Below, one piece after another: positions 24,664-33,715 of a stretch of 50,737 bases of DNA. The notes below the pieces were generated by a model. That model was not told the origin of the DNA and did no database searches. It saw only the letters and a program-made list of their open reading frames with translations. Position 1 is the first letter of the stretch. Every line of letters starts with the position of its first letter. The DNA is from an uncultured Opitutaceae bacterium (lineage in GTDB: Bacteria > Verrucomicrobiota > Verrucomicrobiia > Opitutales > Opitutaceae), in assembly GCA_937902925.1 (NCBI GenBank), contig CALFNN010000061.1, forward strand, positions 1 to 50,737, written 5' to 3'. The translations under genes and the position numbers were made by a program.

Positions 24664-25443
24664 TCAGAACGTCACGGCATAACTGAGGCTCACCACGCCG
24701 CGGCCGAGGGCCGCCGTGTTGACCACCTTCGGTGAGGTTCCCTGCTTGAGGAAGTTATCCGAGCCCTCGGTGTAGGCAAAACCAACCGTGAACTTGGAGT
24801 CCTTGGTGATCTGGAACGGCGCGGCCACGCCGATCAGCCAGTAGTTACCCACGTTTTTCACGTCGGGAAACGTGTTCTGGGCGGCTTCCTTCCACTTGAA
24901 CGTTCCGACCGTGCCCGTGAAATCGAGCTCGGTGCCCAGATCCTTCAACGGCACCGCATACGCAGCCGACAGCTCATACGTCGGACCGTGGAGGATGAAG
25001 TCATAGTAGTATTTCGGCGTCAGTTTGACGTCGCCGAGCGTATAGTTCAGCGCGATGCTGGGCTCCGCCGTCGTCACGTAGAAGCCGTTTTGCTCGTTTG
25101 CGCTCGGGTAGTAGTAGATCGTGCCACCAGTGACGACGCTCAGCTTGTCATTGATCGTCTGGGTGTAGGATCCGTAGAAGTCGAATTCCGGGTCCGAGGT
25201 GCCGGGCACCTTGTCCGCCATTGGCGTGTTATTCCAGATGCCGACGGCAACATTGCCGGAATCGAATTCAACCGAGGGCTGAAACGACGGCCCGCCGAGA
25301 CGCGCGCCGCGGAACATATATTGGGACACGAACGAGGGCGTGACCACCCACGAGGAGGACGGAGCCGCAGCCGTCTGGGCCCGCAAGCCAAAGGCGCCCA
25401 AGGAAAGGGCACCCGCGAGAACGATGAGGAGTTTTCGGTTCAT
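24664..25443 (-). CDS. TorF/Gcw_chp-type putative outer-membrane porin
   Basis: A 259-residue protein with a signal peptide (LLIVLAGALSLGAFGLRAQ) and a beta-barrel pattern. The segment FVSQYMFRGARLGGPSFQPSVEF is the hallmark of the TorF/Gcw_chp family, and the protein ends in an aromatic C-terminus (SLSYAVTF) as outer-membrane proteins do. The start ATG at 25441-25443 is preceded by a purine run; the longer frame is discarded. It is divergent from the next porin across 330 bp containing a sigma-54-like promoter. Some members are linked to nutrient-limited growth; a role in nitrogen uptake is inference from location. Confidence 0.75.
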   Translation of the reverse strand: MNRKLLIVLAGALSLGAFGLRAQTAAAPSSSWVVTPSFVSQYMFRGARLGGPSFQPSVEFDSGNVAVGIWNNTPMADKVPGTSDPEFDFYGSYTQTINDKLSVVTGGTIYYYPSANEQNGFYVTTAEPSIALNYTLGDVKLTPKYYYDFILHGPTYELSAAYAVPLKDLGTELDFTGTVGTFKWKEAAQNTFPDVKNVGNYWLIGVAAPFQITKDSKFTVGFAYTEGSDNFLKQGTSPKVVNTAALGRGVVSLSYAVTF

Positions 25444-25773
25444 TTGATGTTTTTTGCTAGGTTTGCGACCACCCATGAAGGCAATCGATGGATTGTAGAG
25501 CATGGTCCGGGCCAATTGTTCCACAGGTAAACGATAGCACAAATCCGTCCATTTCCCCTGTGTAAAGCGGATTCTCTCCTTCCGCCGTCCGCAGACGGAA
25601 AAGCCCCCGACCGCGGGGACGTGTGCCCCGGCCGTTCAGCGCCGCGCCTGCACCCCCGCGTCATACTTCTCGGTCAGGCCCGGGGATTGGCAAGGTTGCT
25701 GCTAAACCGTCGCGGGCATCGGGTTTTGTTTCCCACGCCCCGTTAAAACCACACATCCAAACCATCATCCTAA
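25444..25773. other. Divergent promoter region between two porin genes
   Basis: 330 bases without a gene. It contains the sigma-54-like promoter given separately and a GC-rich stretch near 25590-25640 with partial inverted symmetry (CCGTCCGCAGACGG). No other clear element was seen. Confidence 0.5.
25688..25703 (+). promoter_or_regulatory. Candidate sigma-54 (-24/-12) promoter
   Basis: TGGCAAGGTTGCTGCT fits the consensus TGGCACG-N4-TTGCW at about 10 of 12 fixed positions, including the invariant GG and GC dinucleotides separated by 10 bases. Transcription would start near 25714, about 60 bases before the porin ATG at 25774. A nitrogen-controlled sigma-54 promoter would suit the urea genes downstream. 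No clear NtrC site was found. Confidence 0.5.
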
Positions 25774-26739
25774 ATGAACACTCGTCTCAAAATCGCGTCG
25801 GCGCTTTTCCTCGCCACCTCGCTGACCGCCCTCGCCGAGGTCAAACTCAACGACAATTTCTCCGTCAGCGGCTATATCGAGGGATCGTATCAGGCCACCT
25901 CGCCCAAACCCGGCCCGTCGACCGACAGTTTCAACATCGACTCCTCCCAGTTGCTTTTCACCACCACGTTCAAGCCGGTGACCGCGGTCGTGAGCACGTT
26001 CTACGTGCCGAACGCAACCCATGAAACCACCGTGCTGGATGCCTACGCCACCTACGACGCCGGCGGTGGCGTCACGGTGACCGGTGGCAAGTTCCTGAGC
26101 TATCTCGGCTACGAGTCGTTCTTCACCGTCAACAATCCCGAGATCTCCTTCGCCAACGGCGATTTTCTCGGCGTCATCCCGGGCTACCACGACGGCGTGA
26201 AACTCGACTATTCGGACAAGGATGTCGGCGCCGGCTTCGCGCTGGTTGACTCGGTCTTTTCCGGCCCGAACTACCTGAAAGGCGACGGCGAACTGAAGCA
26301 CAACGCAGGCTTCGAGGGCTATCTCACCTACAAATCCATCCCCAACCTCACCTTGTGGGGCGGCTTCGCTTACGACACCAAGGGCAGCTTCGAAACGCAT
26401 TCCGTGCTCTCGGCCGATTTCTGGCTCCAATATCAGGTCGATAAGGCGACCTCGTTCGCGGCCGAATACGCCTACAAGGACGGCGGCCTCGGCGCCAAGG
26501 GCTACAACTGGCTCGGTCTGGTGACCTATGCGTTCACCGACAAGGTCTCGACCGCCTTCCGCATCAGCGGCGAGAAAATGAGCGATGGCGGCCCGGGCTT
26601 CACGAAGTTCACGATCGCCCCCGGCTACGCGGTCACGGACAAGCTCACCGTTCGCGCCGAATACTCCTACTACGACTATTCGAACAACGTTAAGGACAGC
26701 GCGTCGTTCTTCGGCGTCCAGGCTTACTTCAAATTCTAA
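25774..26739 (+). CDS. Outer-membrane porin, likely urea or amide uptake
   Basis: A 321-residue beta-barrel protein with a signal peptide ([21 protein letters not shown]) and a C-terminal [10 protein letters not shown] typical of barrel proteins. The body consists of alternating aromatic/hydrophobic strands with [10 protein letters not shown] near the start. It belongs by pattern to the BBP2-type porin-like proteins common in Verrucomicrobia and Planctomycetes. It is directly upstream of urtA on the same strand, so it probably lets urea pass the outer membrane. Substrate is inferred from position only. Confidence 0.65.
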   Translation: MNTRLKIASALFLATSLTALAEVKLNDNFSVSGYIEGSYQATSPKPGPSTDSFNIDSSQLLFTTTFKPVTAVVSTFYVPNATHETTVLDAYATYDAGGGVTVTGGKFLSYLGYESFFTVNNPEISFANGDFLGVIPGYHDGVKLDYSDKDVGAGFALVDSVFSGPNYLKGDGELKHNAGFEGYLTYKSIPNLTLWGGFAYDTKGSFETHSVLSADFWLQYQVDKATSFAAEYAYKDGGLGAKGYNWLGLVTYAFTDKVSTAFRISGEKMSDGGPGFTKFTIAPGYAVTDKLTVRAEYSYYDYSNNVKDSASFFGVQAYFKF

Positions 26740-26900
26740 CCACCGCGCCACCGCGGCAACCAGGCGCGAGCGCTCGAACCCGACGCTCGCGCTTCGCGCC
26801 GAACGGCGCCGTTCCTCACTTCCTCCGTCCCTTTGCGGGCTGGCCAGCTACTGCTGTGTCCGCCGGCCCGCCGCTTCCCACCTCCCCCACACACAACATC

Positions 26901-28166
26901 ATGATTAAAAAACTCACCACACTGCTCGGCGCCGGGGCCCTCGCCCTGTCCGCCTCGTTGTCGACCGCTCGCGCGCAAGACACGGTCAAGGTCGGCGTTC
27001 TCCACGACCTTTCCGGCACCATGGCGATCAGCGAAACCTCGCTGCGCGACATCCTGCTCTTCACCTTCGACGAAATTAACGCCAAGGGCGGCGTCCTCGG
27101 CAAAAAGATCGTGCCCGTGATCGAGGACCCGGGCTCCGACTGGCCCACATTTGCCGAGAAAGCCAAGCTGCTGTTGGAACAGGAAAAGGTCGCCGTGACC
27201 TTCGGCTGCTGGACGTCCGTCAGCCGCAAATCCTGTCTCCCTGTCTTCGAGAAGGACAACGGCCTGCTCTTCTACCCCGTGCAATACGAGGGTGAGGAGG
27301 AAAGCCCGAACGTGTGCTACACTGCCGAGGCGGTGAACCAGCAGGCCATCCCCGCGGTGGACTACTACCTCGCGCAGGGCAAAAAGAAGTTCTACCTGCT
27401 GGGCACCGACTACGTTTATCCGCAGACCACGAACCTCGTGCTGCTGGAATACCTCCGCAGCAAAGGCGTGCCGCTCGATAATATTGGCGGCGGCTTCAAG
27501 AAGGATGGCTCCGGCAAGATCATCTCCGCCGGCAAATACACGCCGTTCGGTCACAAAGACTACCAGCAGATCATCGCCGAGATCAAAGATTTCGCCGCCA
27601 GCGGCGATGCGTGCGTGATCAGCACGCTCAACGGCGACACCAACCCGCCGTTCTTCAAGGAATACGCCGCCGCCGGTCTCACTGCCGACACCTGCCCCGT
27701 GGTTTCCTACTCGATCGCCGAGGATGAATTCCGCAGCCTGCCCGCCAAGGATCTCGTCGGTCAGCTCGGCTGCTGGACCTACTTCCAGTCGATCAATACG
27801 CCGGCCAACAAGAAATTCCTCGCGGACTTTCAGGCCTGGCTGAAGACGACCACCGCCGACGGCGTCGTCAAGGAAGGGCGCGTCGTGGATTCCCCGATGG
27901 TGCTCAGCTACGATGGTGTTTACCTCTGGAAAGCCTGCGTTGAAAAGGCCGGCTCGTTCGACGTCGACGCGGTCCGCGCGGCTTGGAAGAGCGGCGTTTC
28001 CTTCGACGGCCCCGGCGGCAAGGTCACGACCCAGCCCAACATGCACCTGACGAAGACCGTCTACATCGGCGAGACCAAGGCCGACGGCCAGTTCAAGATC
28101 CTGAAGACCTTCCCTGACGTCTACGGCGAACCCCACTTGAAAGGCACCTTCAAGGCCAAGGAATAA
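26901..28166 (+). CDS. urtA: Urea ABC transporter, substrate-binding protein UrtA
   Basis: A 421-residue periplasmic binding protein with a signal peptide ([22 protein letters not shown]). The mature start [19 protein letters not shown] and the blocks [48 protein letters not shown] and YFLL-type [11 protein letters not shown] are diagnostic for UrtA, distinguishing it from amide-binding relatives. Start ATG at 26901. It binds urea for UrtBCDE. A hairpin terminator lies 48 bases after its stop, so urtA may be made in excess of the membrane genes. Confidence 0.95.
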   Translation: MIKKLTTLLGAGALALSASLSTARAQDTVKVGVLHDLSGTMAISETSLRDILLFTFDEINAKGGVLGKKIVPVIEDPGSDWPTFAEKAKLLLEQEKVAVTFGCWTSVSRKSCLPVFEKDNGLLFYPVQYEGEEESPNVCYTAEAVNQQAIPAVDYYLAQGKKKFYLLGTDYVYPQTTNLVLLEYLRSKGVPLDNIGGGFKKDGSGKIISAGKYTPFGHKDYQQIIAEIKDFAASGDACVISTLNGDTNPPFFKEYAAAGLTADTCPVVSYSIAEDEFRSLPAKDLVGQLGCWTYFQSINTPANKKFLADFQAWLKTTTADGVVKEGRVVDSPMVLSYDGVYLWKACVEKAGSFDVDAVRAAWKSGVSFDGPGGKVTTQPNMHLTKTVYIGETKADGQFKILKTFPDVYGEPHLKGTFKAKE

Positions 28167-28213
28167 GAAACTTTCGCGCGCCAGCGCCTCCGGGTTCTAG
28201 CCCGGTTGCTTTC

Positions 28214-28246
28214 AGGGGTGGGTTCCTTGCGGAATCCACCCCTTTT
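28214..28246 (+). terminator. Hairpin terminator or attenuator after urtA
   Basis: AGGGGTGGGTTCC (28214-28226) pairs with GGAATCCACCCCT (28231-28243), 13 bp with one G-T wobble and a TTGC loop, followed by TTTT. It stands between urtA and urtB, so it can reduce read-through into the permease genes. Confidence 0.75.
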
Positions 28247-28348
28247 CATTTTCCCGGAAAGCCCGTGGCTGCTGATTAAAAAAACCGACCCGGCATCCGG
28301 CCTGCTAATCAAGAGCCTCAAACCCCCGAAGTCGTCCTCTCTTTAATT

Positions 28349-30103
28349 GTGACTATTCTGCCGCGCCTGCCCAAATTCCTCATCCCACTTCTGCTCGCAG
28401 CGTTGTCGTCGATGCCCACACCGCACGCTGCCGGTGCGGAACCAACCAGACAGACCGATACCGCCCGCCAGACGATTGTCCGGGCCATCCTCACCGACGA
28501 CGACGCCCAGAAACGCACGATCATCGGTTCTCTCGTGGGTCAGGGCGACGAGGCGATCGGCGAGCTTTTTACCGCATGGCGTCAGGACAGCCTGTTTATT
28601 TACGCGGCGCCCGACGGCGCCAAGGTTCCCGTCGAACTCACCGGTGACAAGGATGCCAACGGCGCCCAGACGGCCGTCAAGGTGATCGATGGCGCTCCGC
28701 TGGTCGATGTGGTCGGCCATCCGATCCGGTTGGTGGGAACCGACCTGACGGCGGTGGAACACGACTCGCGACTGCGGCTCGCGATGAAAAATGTCGTCGA
28801 CCTGCTCGACCTCGGCTCGCCCATTTTGAGCAAACGCCTGCACGCCATCCAGACGATCGGCTTCGCCCAGAAGCCCGACAAGCTGCCGGCGTTGGAGGCG
28901 CGCAGCCGGATCGAAACCGATGCCGCGGCGAAGACCGAGTTGCGCGAGGCGATTGCGTTGATCCAGTTGGCGGACCCGGACGATGCCGTGAAGCTCCAGG
29001 CGCTCACCGTGCTGCGGGAGCTGCACAACTCGTCGAGTTACGATGTGATCAAGGCCGCCCGCACCAAGGCGGACGCCGCCGCGAAAACGTCGGTGGCCAA
29101 GGCGGCCGACGCCGCCCTCACCGCCATCGAGCATCACAAATCCGTGGTCAATTTCTTCGGCACCCTCTTCCGCGGTCTCAGCGCGGGCAGCATCCTGCTC
29201 GTGGTGGCGCTCGGCCTCGCGATCACCTTCGGCCTGATGGGCGTGATCAACATGGCCCATGGTGAGATGATCACGGTCGGCGCATATGCGACCTACATCA
29301 CGCAAAACGTCTTTGGTGACGGCATGAATTTCACCCTGCCGTTCATTCGCGTCGCCATCCATCTGCCCGGCCTCCACCTGACCGGCTGGACCTATCAGCT
29401 CTACTTCGTCGCCGCGATCCCGATTGGATTCGTCAGCGCCGCCCTCGTCGGAATCCTGCTTGAACGCAGCGTCATCCGGTTCCTCTACCGGCGTCCGCTC
29501 GAGAGCCTGCTCGCGACCTGGGGCGTCTCCCTGATCCTGCAGCAACTTTTCAAGCTCACGTTTGGCTCCAACAACGTGAACGTGGACAGCCCCGTTTATC
29601 TGAGCAGCAACTGGACGTTCTTCGACATCACCTTCGACTGGAACCGCGTCTTCGTCATCGGATTCGCCGCCGTGATCGTGTTCGGCGTCTGGTTGGCGCT
29701 GACCAAGACGCCGCTCGGCCTCCTTATTCGTTGCGTCATGCAGAACCGGACGATGGCCGCGTGCATGGGCGTGCGCACCGAGCGCGTGAATATGCTCACC
29801 TTCGGCCTCGGCAGCGGGCTGGCCGGGCTCGCCGGTGTGTTTGTCACTCAGCTCGGCACGGTCGGCCCCTCGATGGGCCAGGAATACATCGTCGACAGCT
29901 TCATGACCGTGGTCGTGGGCGGCGTCGGCAGCATCTTCGGCACCGTCGTCAGCGCGCTCGGCATCGGGATGGCCGACCAGTCGATTCAACAAATCCTCCT
30001 CAACCCCGTGCTCGGAAAGATTCTCGTGCTGGTCGCGATCATCCTGTTCCTGCAATGGCGGCCCACCGGGCTGTTCGCGGCCAAGAGCCGCAGCCTCGAC
30101 TGA
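28349..30103 (+). CDS. urtB: Urea ABC transporter permease UrtB
   Basis: A 584-residue permease starting with GTG. After a signal-like N-terminus it has an extra periplasmic, helical domain to about residue 260 with HEAT-like repeats ([27 protein letters not shown]), then the LivH-type membrane core beginning [35 protein letters not shown] large N-terminal domain of this kind is the normal mark of UrtB compared with amino-acid permeases. It pairs with UrtC to form the channel. It follows the terminator after urtA by about 100 bases. Confidence 0.93.
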   Translation: MTILPRLPKFLIPLLLAALSSMPTPHAAGAEPTRQTDTARQTIVRAILTDDDAQKRTIIGSLVGQGDEAIGELFTAWRQDSLFIYAAPDGAKVPVELTGDKDANGAQTAVKVIDGAPLVDVVGHPIRLVGTDLTAVEHDSRLRLAMKNVVDLLDLGSPILSKRLHAIQTIGFAQKPDKLPALEARSRIETDAAAKTELREAIALIQLADPDDAVKLQALTVLRELHNSSSYDVIKAARTKADAAAKTSVAKAADAALTAIEHHKSVVNFFGTLFRGLSAGSILLVVALGLAITFGLMGVINMAHGEMITVGAYATYITQNVFGDGMNFTLPFIRVAIHLPGLHLTGWTYQLYFVAAIPIGFVSAALVGILLERSVIRFLYRRPLESLLATWGVSLILQQLFKLTFGSNNVNVDSPVYLSSNWTFFDITFDWNRVFVIGFAAVIVFGVWLALTKTPLGLLIRCVMQNRTMAACMGVRTERVNMLTFGLGSGLAGLAGVFVTQLGTVGPSMGQEYIVDSFMTVVVGGVGSIFGTVVSALGIGMADQSIQQILLNPVLGKILVLVAIILFLQWRPTGLFAAKSRSLD

Positions 30104-30131
30104 GCGCCCGACCCGACGACCGCCCACCCGC

Positions 30132-31313
30132 ATGACTTCACCCGCCACTGGACCCTCTTTTCTCCGTTCCCGTCATCTCGAATTCAAGGTGATCGGCGTC
30201 TTGCTGGTATTGTTGACGGTGATCTTTCCCGTCCTCAACGCCCACGGCGTGATCAGCGATTTCACGCTCACCCTCTGGGGCAAATATCTCTGCTACGCGC
30301 TGCTGGCCTTGTCGGTGGACATTCTCTGGGGCTACACCGGACTGCTGAGTCTCGGCCAGGCTTTGTTCTTCAGCCTCGGCGGCTACATGCTCGGCATGCA
30401 CCTCATGTTGTTGATCGGCCCGCTCGGCAGCTACGCCAAGGCCGGCCAGAATCCCGCCGGGCTCCCGGACTTCATGGTGTTTCTCGGGCATACGTTTCTC
30501 CCCGCGTTCTGGCGGCCGTTCTACTCCTTCGGCTTTGCCGCGCTGATGGTGTTCGTCCTCCCCGGCGCCGTGGCCCTCATCTTCGGCTTCCTCGCCTTCC
30601 GCTCGCGGATCAAGGGCGTCTATTTCTCGATCCTCACGCAGGCGCTGACCTACGCGGCCTCGATTCTGTTTTTCCGCAACGCCCTCCTGATGGGCGGCAA
30701 CAACGGTTTCACCGATTTCAAGCTCATCCTCGGGCACTCGCTCGTCGACAAGGATACCGGCCCCGCGACGATGCGCGGCTTGTTTATCGCGAGCGCCGTC
30801 GCGGTCTTGGTAGTTTGTGCCTTTTGCCACTGGTTGAACGGCACTAAATTCGGCCTCGTCCGGCAGGCGATCCGCGACGGCGAAAACCGCGTGCTCTTCA
30901 GCGGCTACGCCACCGCCCATTTCAAGCTGTTTGTCTTCGTCGTGGCCGCGATGATCGCGGCCGTCGGCGGCGCGCTGTTTGTCCCGCAGGCCGGCATCAT
31001 CAATCCCGACCAGATGACTCCCGCCAAATCGATCGAGGCCGTCGTCTGGGTCGCGGTCGGCGGACGCGGCACGCTCATCGGCCCGATCATCGGCGCGATC
31101 GCGATCAACGCGCTCCGGAGCTGGGCCACCCACGCCTATCCGGATTCGTGGCTCATCATCCTTGGCGCAATCTTCCTCGTCGTCGTGCTTTTCCTCCCGG
31201 GCGGCATCGTCAGTCTGCCCGCCAAGCTCCAGGCCTTCTGGCAACGCCGCCGCAAGTCTTCCGTTCCTGAGCCGACGCCGCTGCAGGTCGAACCCGAAAA
31301 TCCCAAATCGTAA
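30132..31313 (+). CDS. urtC: Urea ABC transporter permease UrtC
   Basis: A 393-residue LivM-type permease with about 8-9 membrane helices. [36 protein letters not shown] and [24 protein letters not shown] are typical of UrtC. It is 28 bases after urtB and 6 bases before urtD. Urea passes through the UrtB/UrtC heterodimer. The C-terminal tail ([17 protein letters not shown]) is short and proline-rich. Confidence 0.93.
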   Translation: MTSPATGPSFLRSRHLEFKVIGVLLVLLTVIFPVLNAHGVISDFTLTLWGKYLCYALLALSVDILWGYTGLLSLGQALFFSLGGYMLGMHLMLLIGPLGSYAKAGQNPAGLPDFMVFLGHTFLPAFWRPFYSFGFAALMVFVLPGAVALIFGFLAFRSRIKGVYFSILTQALTYAASILFFRNALLMGGNNGFTDFKLILGHSLVDKDTGPATMRGLFIASAVAVLVVCAFCHWLNGTKFGLVRQAIRDGENRVLFSGYATAHFKLFVFVVAAMIAAVGGALFVPQAGIINPDQMTPAKSIEAVVWVAVGGRGTLIGPIIGAIAINALRSWATHAYPDSWLIILGAIFLVVVLFLPGGIVSLPAKLQAFWQRRRKSSVPEPTPLQVEPENPKS

Positions 31314-31319
31314 ACCGCC

Positions 31320-32081
31320 GTGCCGCACCCGCTGCTCACCGTCGAGGACGTTTCCAAGACTTACGATGGCTTCAAAGCCATCACGAAGCTCACCTTTTAC
31401 CTGTTCGAAGGCGAGCTGCGCACCGTCATCGGCCCGAATGGCGCCGGCAAGTCCACGTTCTTCGACCTCATCACCGGCCGCGCCCAGCCCGACGTGGGCA
31501 AGATCGAGTTCGGCAATCACGATCTCACGCAGCTCAACGAATACGAGATCAACCGCCTCGGCATCGGGCGGAAATTCCAGACGCCCAGCGTCTACACCGA
31601 GCATACCGTCTGGGACAACCTCGTCCTTTCGCTCAAGGGTCCGCGCGGCGTCTTCGCCTCGCTTTTCCAACGCCTCTCCTCGACTGACCACGATCGCCTC
31701 GACGAGTTGCTCAAGCTCATCCGGCTCGACGCCAAGCGCCACTGGAAGGCCGGCCTGCTCGCCCACGGTGAAAAGCAGTGGCTCGAGATCGGCATGCTGC
31801 TCGCGGCCGAGCCGAAAGTCCTCCTCGTCGACGAGCCCGCCGCCGGCATGACCGACGAGGAGACGCACCGCACCGGCGAACTCCTCATCAGCCTCGCCGG
31901 CAAACACAGCATCATCGTCATCGAACACGACATGGCCTTTGTCCGCCAGATCGCCCGCGACAACAACGTCACCGTCCTTCACCAGGGCAGCGTCCTCTGC
32001 GAGGGCAAGTTCGAGGAGGTGCAGTCCAACCCCAAGGTCCGCGAAGTCTATCTCGGCCGCGGCAAACACGGCAACCGATGA
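31320..32081 (+). CDS. urtD: Urea ABC transporter ATPase UrtD
   Basis: A 253-residue ATPase with GTG start. Walker A is GPNGAGKS (residues 38-45), Walker B is VLLVDEPAAGMTDEE, and the signature region reads AHGEKQWLEIGMLL, a UrtD/LivG form. FELITGRAQPDVGKIEFG-like spacing and RLGIGRKFQTPSVY are family features. It energises the UrtBC permease together with UrtE, whose start overlaps its stop by 4 bases, so translation is coupled. Confidence 0.93.
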   Translation: MPHPLLTVEDVSKTYDGFKAITKLTFYLFEGELRTVIGPNGAGKSTFFDLITGRAQPDVGKIEFGNHDLTQLNEYEINRLGIGRKFQTPSVYTEHTVWDNLVLSLKGPRGVFASLFQRLSSTDHDRLDELLKLIRLDAKRHWKAGLLAHGEKQWLEIGMLLAAEPKVLLVDEPAAGMTDEETHRTGELLISLAGKHSIIVIEHDMAFVRQIARDNNVTVLHQGSVLCEGKFEEVQSNPKVREVYLGRGKHGNR

Positions 32082-32875
32082 GCGCCCTGCTGCAACTCGC
32101 GTCGGTCGAGACCGACATCGGCGGCTCGCGCATCCTGCGCGGCGTCAATCTCGAGGTGAACTCCGGCGAGGTCGTCGCCCTCATGGGCCGCAACGGCGTC
32201 GGAAAAACGACCACGCTGAAGTCGATCACCGGCCTGCTTCCGATCCGCACCGGCACGATCATGTTCGACGGCCAGCGCATCGACCAGCTCCCGCCCGACG
32301 CGCGCGCACGCGCCGGCATCGGCTACGTGCCGCAGGGTCGCGATATTTTTCCGCACCTCACCATCGGTGAAAACCTCCGCGTCGGCCTCGTCGTCCACGG
32401 CCGCGGTCGCGTCTCAGACCAAGAGGGACTGGAGAAAGTCTTTTCGCTCTTCCCCGTGTTGAAGGAGATGCTCTCCCGCAAAGGCGGCGTTCTCTCCGGC
32501 GGGCAGCAACAACAACTCGCCATCGCGCGCGCGTTGCTCACCAAGCCCAAGCTGCTGATTCTCGACGAGCCCACGGAGGGCATCCAGCCGTCGATCATCG
32601 AGCAGATCGGCGACACGCTGAAGAAGCTCAAGATCAGCAACACTTCCGAGGAAGAGGCGACCGCGCAGGCGCGACGCGAGTCGGCCGAAATCCAGCACGC
32701 CGTCCAGGAACTAAAAAAAGAGCGCGCCCTCGCCATCCTGCTCGTCGAGCAATACGTCGATTTCTGCCGCGACGTCGCCGACCGCTACTACGCGATGGAC
32801 CGCGGCGCCGTCGTCGTCTCGGGCCCCATCGCGACCCTCACCGACGAAGTCGTGAAAAAGCATCTGCAGGTTTGA
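32078..32875 (+). CDS. urtE: Urea ABC transporter ATPase UrtE, with insertion
   Basis: A 265-residue ATPase. Walker A is GRNGVGKT (37-44), the signature LSGGQQQQLAIARAL begins at 139 and Walker B is LLILDEPTEGIQPS; the EGIQPS step is typical of UrtE. It is longer than the usual 230 residues because a charged helical stretch (about residues 185-212, with SEEEATAQARRESAEIQ) is inserted between LKKLK and the switch region ALAILLVEQY. The insert lies on the surface and looks like a coiled segment rather than damage. Start ATG overlaps urtD. Confidence 0.92.
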   Translation: MSALLQLASVETDIGGSRILRGVNLEVNSGEVVALMGRNGVGKTTTLKSITGLLPIRTGTIMFDGQRIDQLPPDARARAGIGYVPQGRDIFPHLTIGENLRVGLVVHGRGRVSDQEGLEKVFSLFPVLKEMLSRKGGVLSGGQQQQLAIARALLTKPKLLILDEPTEGIQPSIIEQIGDTLKKLKISNTSEEEATAQARRESAEIQHAVQELKKERALAILLVEQYVDFCRDVADRYYAMDRGAVVVSGPIATLTDEVVKKHLQV

Positions 32876-32890
32876 AAAACCACAGTCATC

Positions 32891-32952
32891 AATTCAGAAG
32901 CCATAAAGCCACGGACCAGATCGCTTGTCCTTGGTTTCCCGGCTTCTGAATT
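32891..32952 (+). promoter_or_regulatory. Long imperfect hairpin before ureA
   Basis: AATTCAGAAGCC (32891-32902) is the exact reverse complement of GGCTTCTGAATT (32941-32952). Inside, AAGCCACGGAC pairs with GTCCTTGGTTT with one mismatch and a G-T pair, leaving a 10-base loop (CAGATCGCTT). The 62-base structure lies 16 bases before the ureA ATG. It has no T-run, so it is more likely a regulatory RNA hairpin or an inserted palindromic element than a terminator. Confidence 0.6.
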
Positions 32953-32968
32953 CATTCTCCTTCGTGCC

Positions 32969-33271
32969 ATGCACCTCACCCCCCGCGAACGCGAAAAACT
33001 CCTGGTCGTCACGGCCGCCGATCTCAGCCGCCGTCGTCAAGCCCGCGGTCTCAAGCTCAATTATCCCGAAGCCATCGCGATCATCACCTACGAAATCATG
33101 GAGGGCGCGCGCGACGGCAAATCGGTCGCCGATCTCATGAGCTACGGCACGACGATCCTAAAAATCTCCGACGTGATGGAAGGCGTCGCCGAGATGATCC
33201 ACGAGGTGCAGGTCGAGGCCACGTTTCCCGACGGCACCAAGCTCGTCACCGTCCACAACCCGATCCGCTGA
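32969..33271 (+). CDS. ureA: Urease gamma subunit
   Basis: A 100-residue UreA with [46 protein letters not shown], and [24 protein letters not shown], which match the family almost throughout. It forms the gamma part of the (UreABC)3 urease, which hydrolyses urea to ammonia and carbamate. It stands first in the ure operon after the hairpin and is 4 bases from ureB. Confidence 0.98.
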   Translation: MHLTPREREKLLVVTAADLSRRRQARGLKLNYPEAIAIITYEIMEGARDGKSVADLMSYGTTILKISDVMEGVAEMIHEVQVEATFPDGTKLVTVHNPIR

Positions 33272-33275
33272 CACC

Positions 33276-33638
33276 ATGATTCCCGGCGAAATCATCACCG
33301 CCCCCGACGCGCCGCCGCTCGACGCCAACGGCGGCTTGAAAACCATCGCCCTCGACATCGCCAACACCGGTGATCGTCCGATTCAAGTTGGCTCGCATTA
33401 CCATTTCTTCGAGACGAACACCGCGCTCCGCTTCGACCGCGCCGCCGCACGCGGCTTCCGGCTCAACATTCCCGCCGGCACCGCCGTCCGGTTCGAGGCC
33501 GGCGACACCAAACGCGTCGAGCTCGTCGCCCTCGCCGGCGCCCGGGAAGTCTGGGGCCTCAATGCGAAAATCAACGGCAAACTCGATTTGAAATCAAAGC
33601 CCAACCCCACGTCACAGAGGCCACGGAGAAAGAAATGA
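33276..33638 (+). CDS. ureB: Urease beta subunit
   Basis: A 120-residue Ure[39 protein letters not shown] and [21 protein letters not shown] are the standard core. The C-terminal tail ([23 protein letters not shown]) is a little longer and basic, partly because it reads into the repeat that follows. It is part of the urease trimer with UreA and UreC. Confidence 0.97.
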   Translation: MIPGEIITAPDAPPLDANGGLKTIALDIANTGDRPIQVGSHYHFFETNTALRFDRAAARGFRLNIPAGTAVRFEAGDTKRVELVALAGAREVWGLNAKINGKLDLKSKPNPTSQRPRRKK

Positions 33639-33696
33639 GGTCACGGAGCTAACCAATGTCTCTGTGATCTCTGTGTCTGCCTCCGTGCCCTCTGTG
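33613..33696. repeat. CTCTGTG/CACAGAG inverted repeat between ureB and ureC
   Basis: CACAGAGGCCACGGAG (33613-33628) is matched by CTCCGTGCCCTCTGTG (33681-33696) with one mismatch, and the 52 bases between contain further degenerate CTCTGTG and CACGGAG units. Several such short units cluster here. Similar degenerate CTCTGTG/CACAGAG blocks are recalled from other Verrucomicrobia, but that is not checked. The first arm overlaps the end of ureB and stretches its reading frame. Confidence 0.6.
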
Positions 33697-33715
33697 TCTC
33701 AAATCCGATTTTCCC

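Noticed and set aside
25640-25670. NtrC site near the sigma-54 promoter
   Set aside because: Only one half site (TGCACC) is present, without the inverted partner.
28343-30148. 601-codon minus-strand frame across urtB
   Set aside because: Antisense shadow of urtB with no recognisable protein features.
30138-32069. 643-codon minus-strand frame across urtC and urtD
   Set aside because: Antisense of confirmed transporter genes, rich in acidic and arginine residues, no domain.
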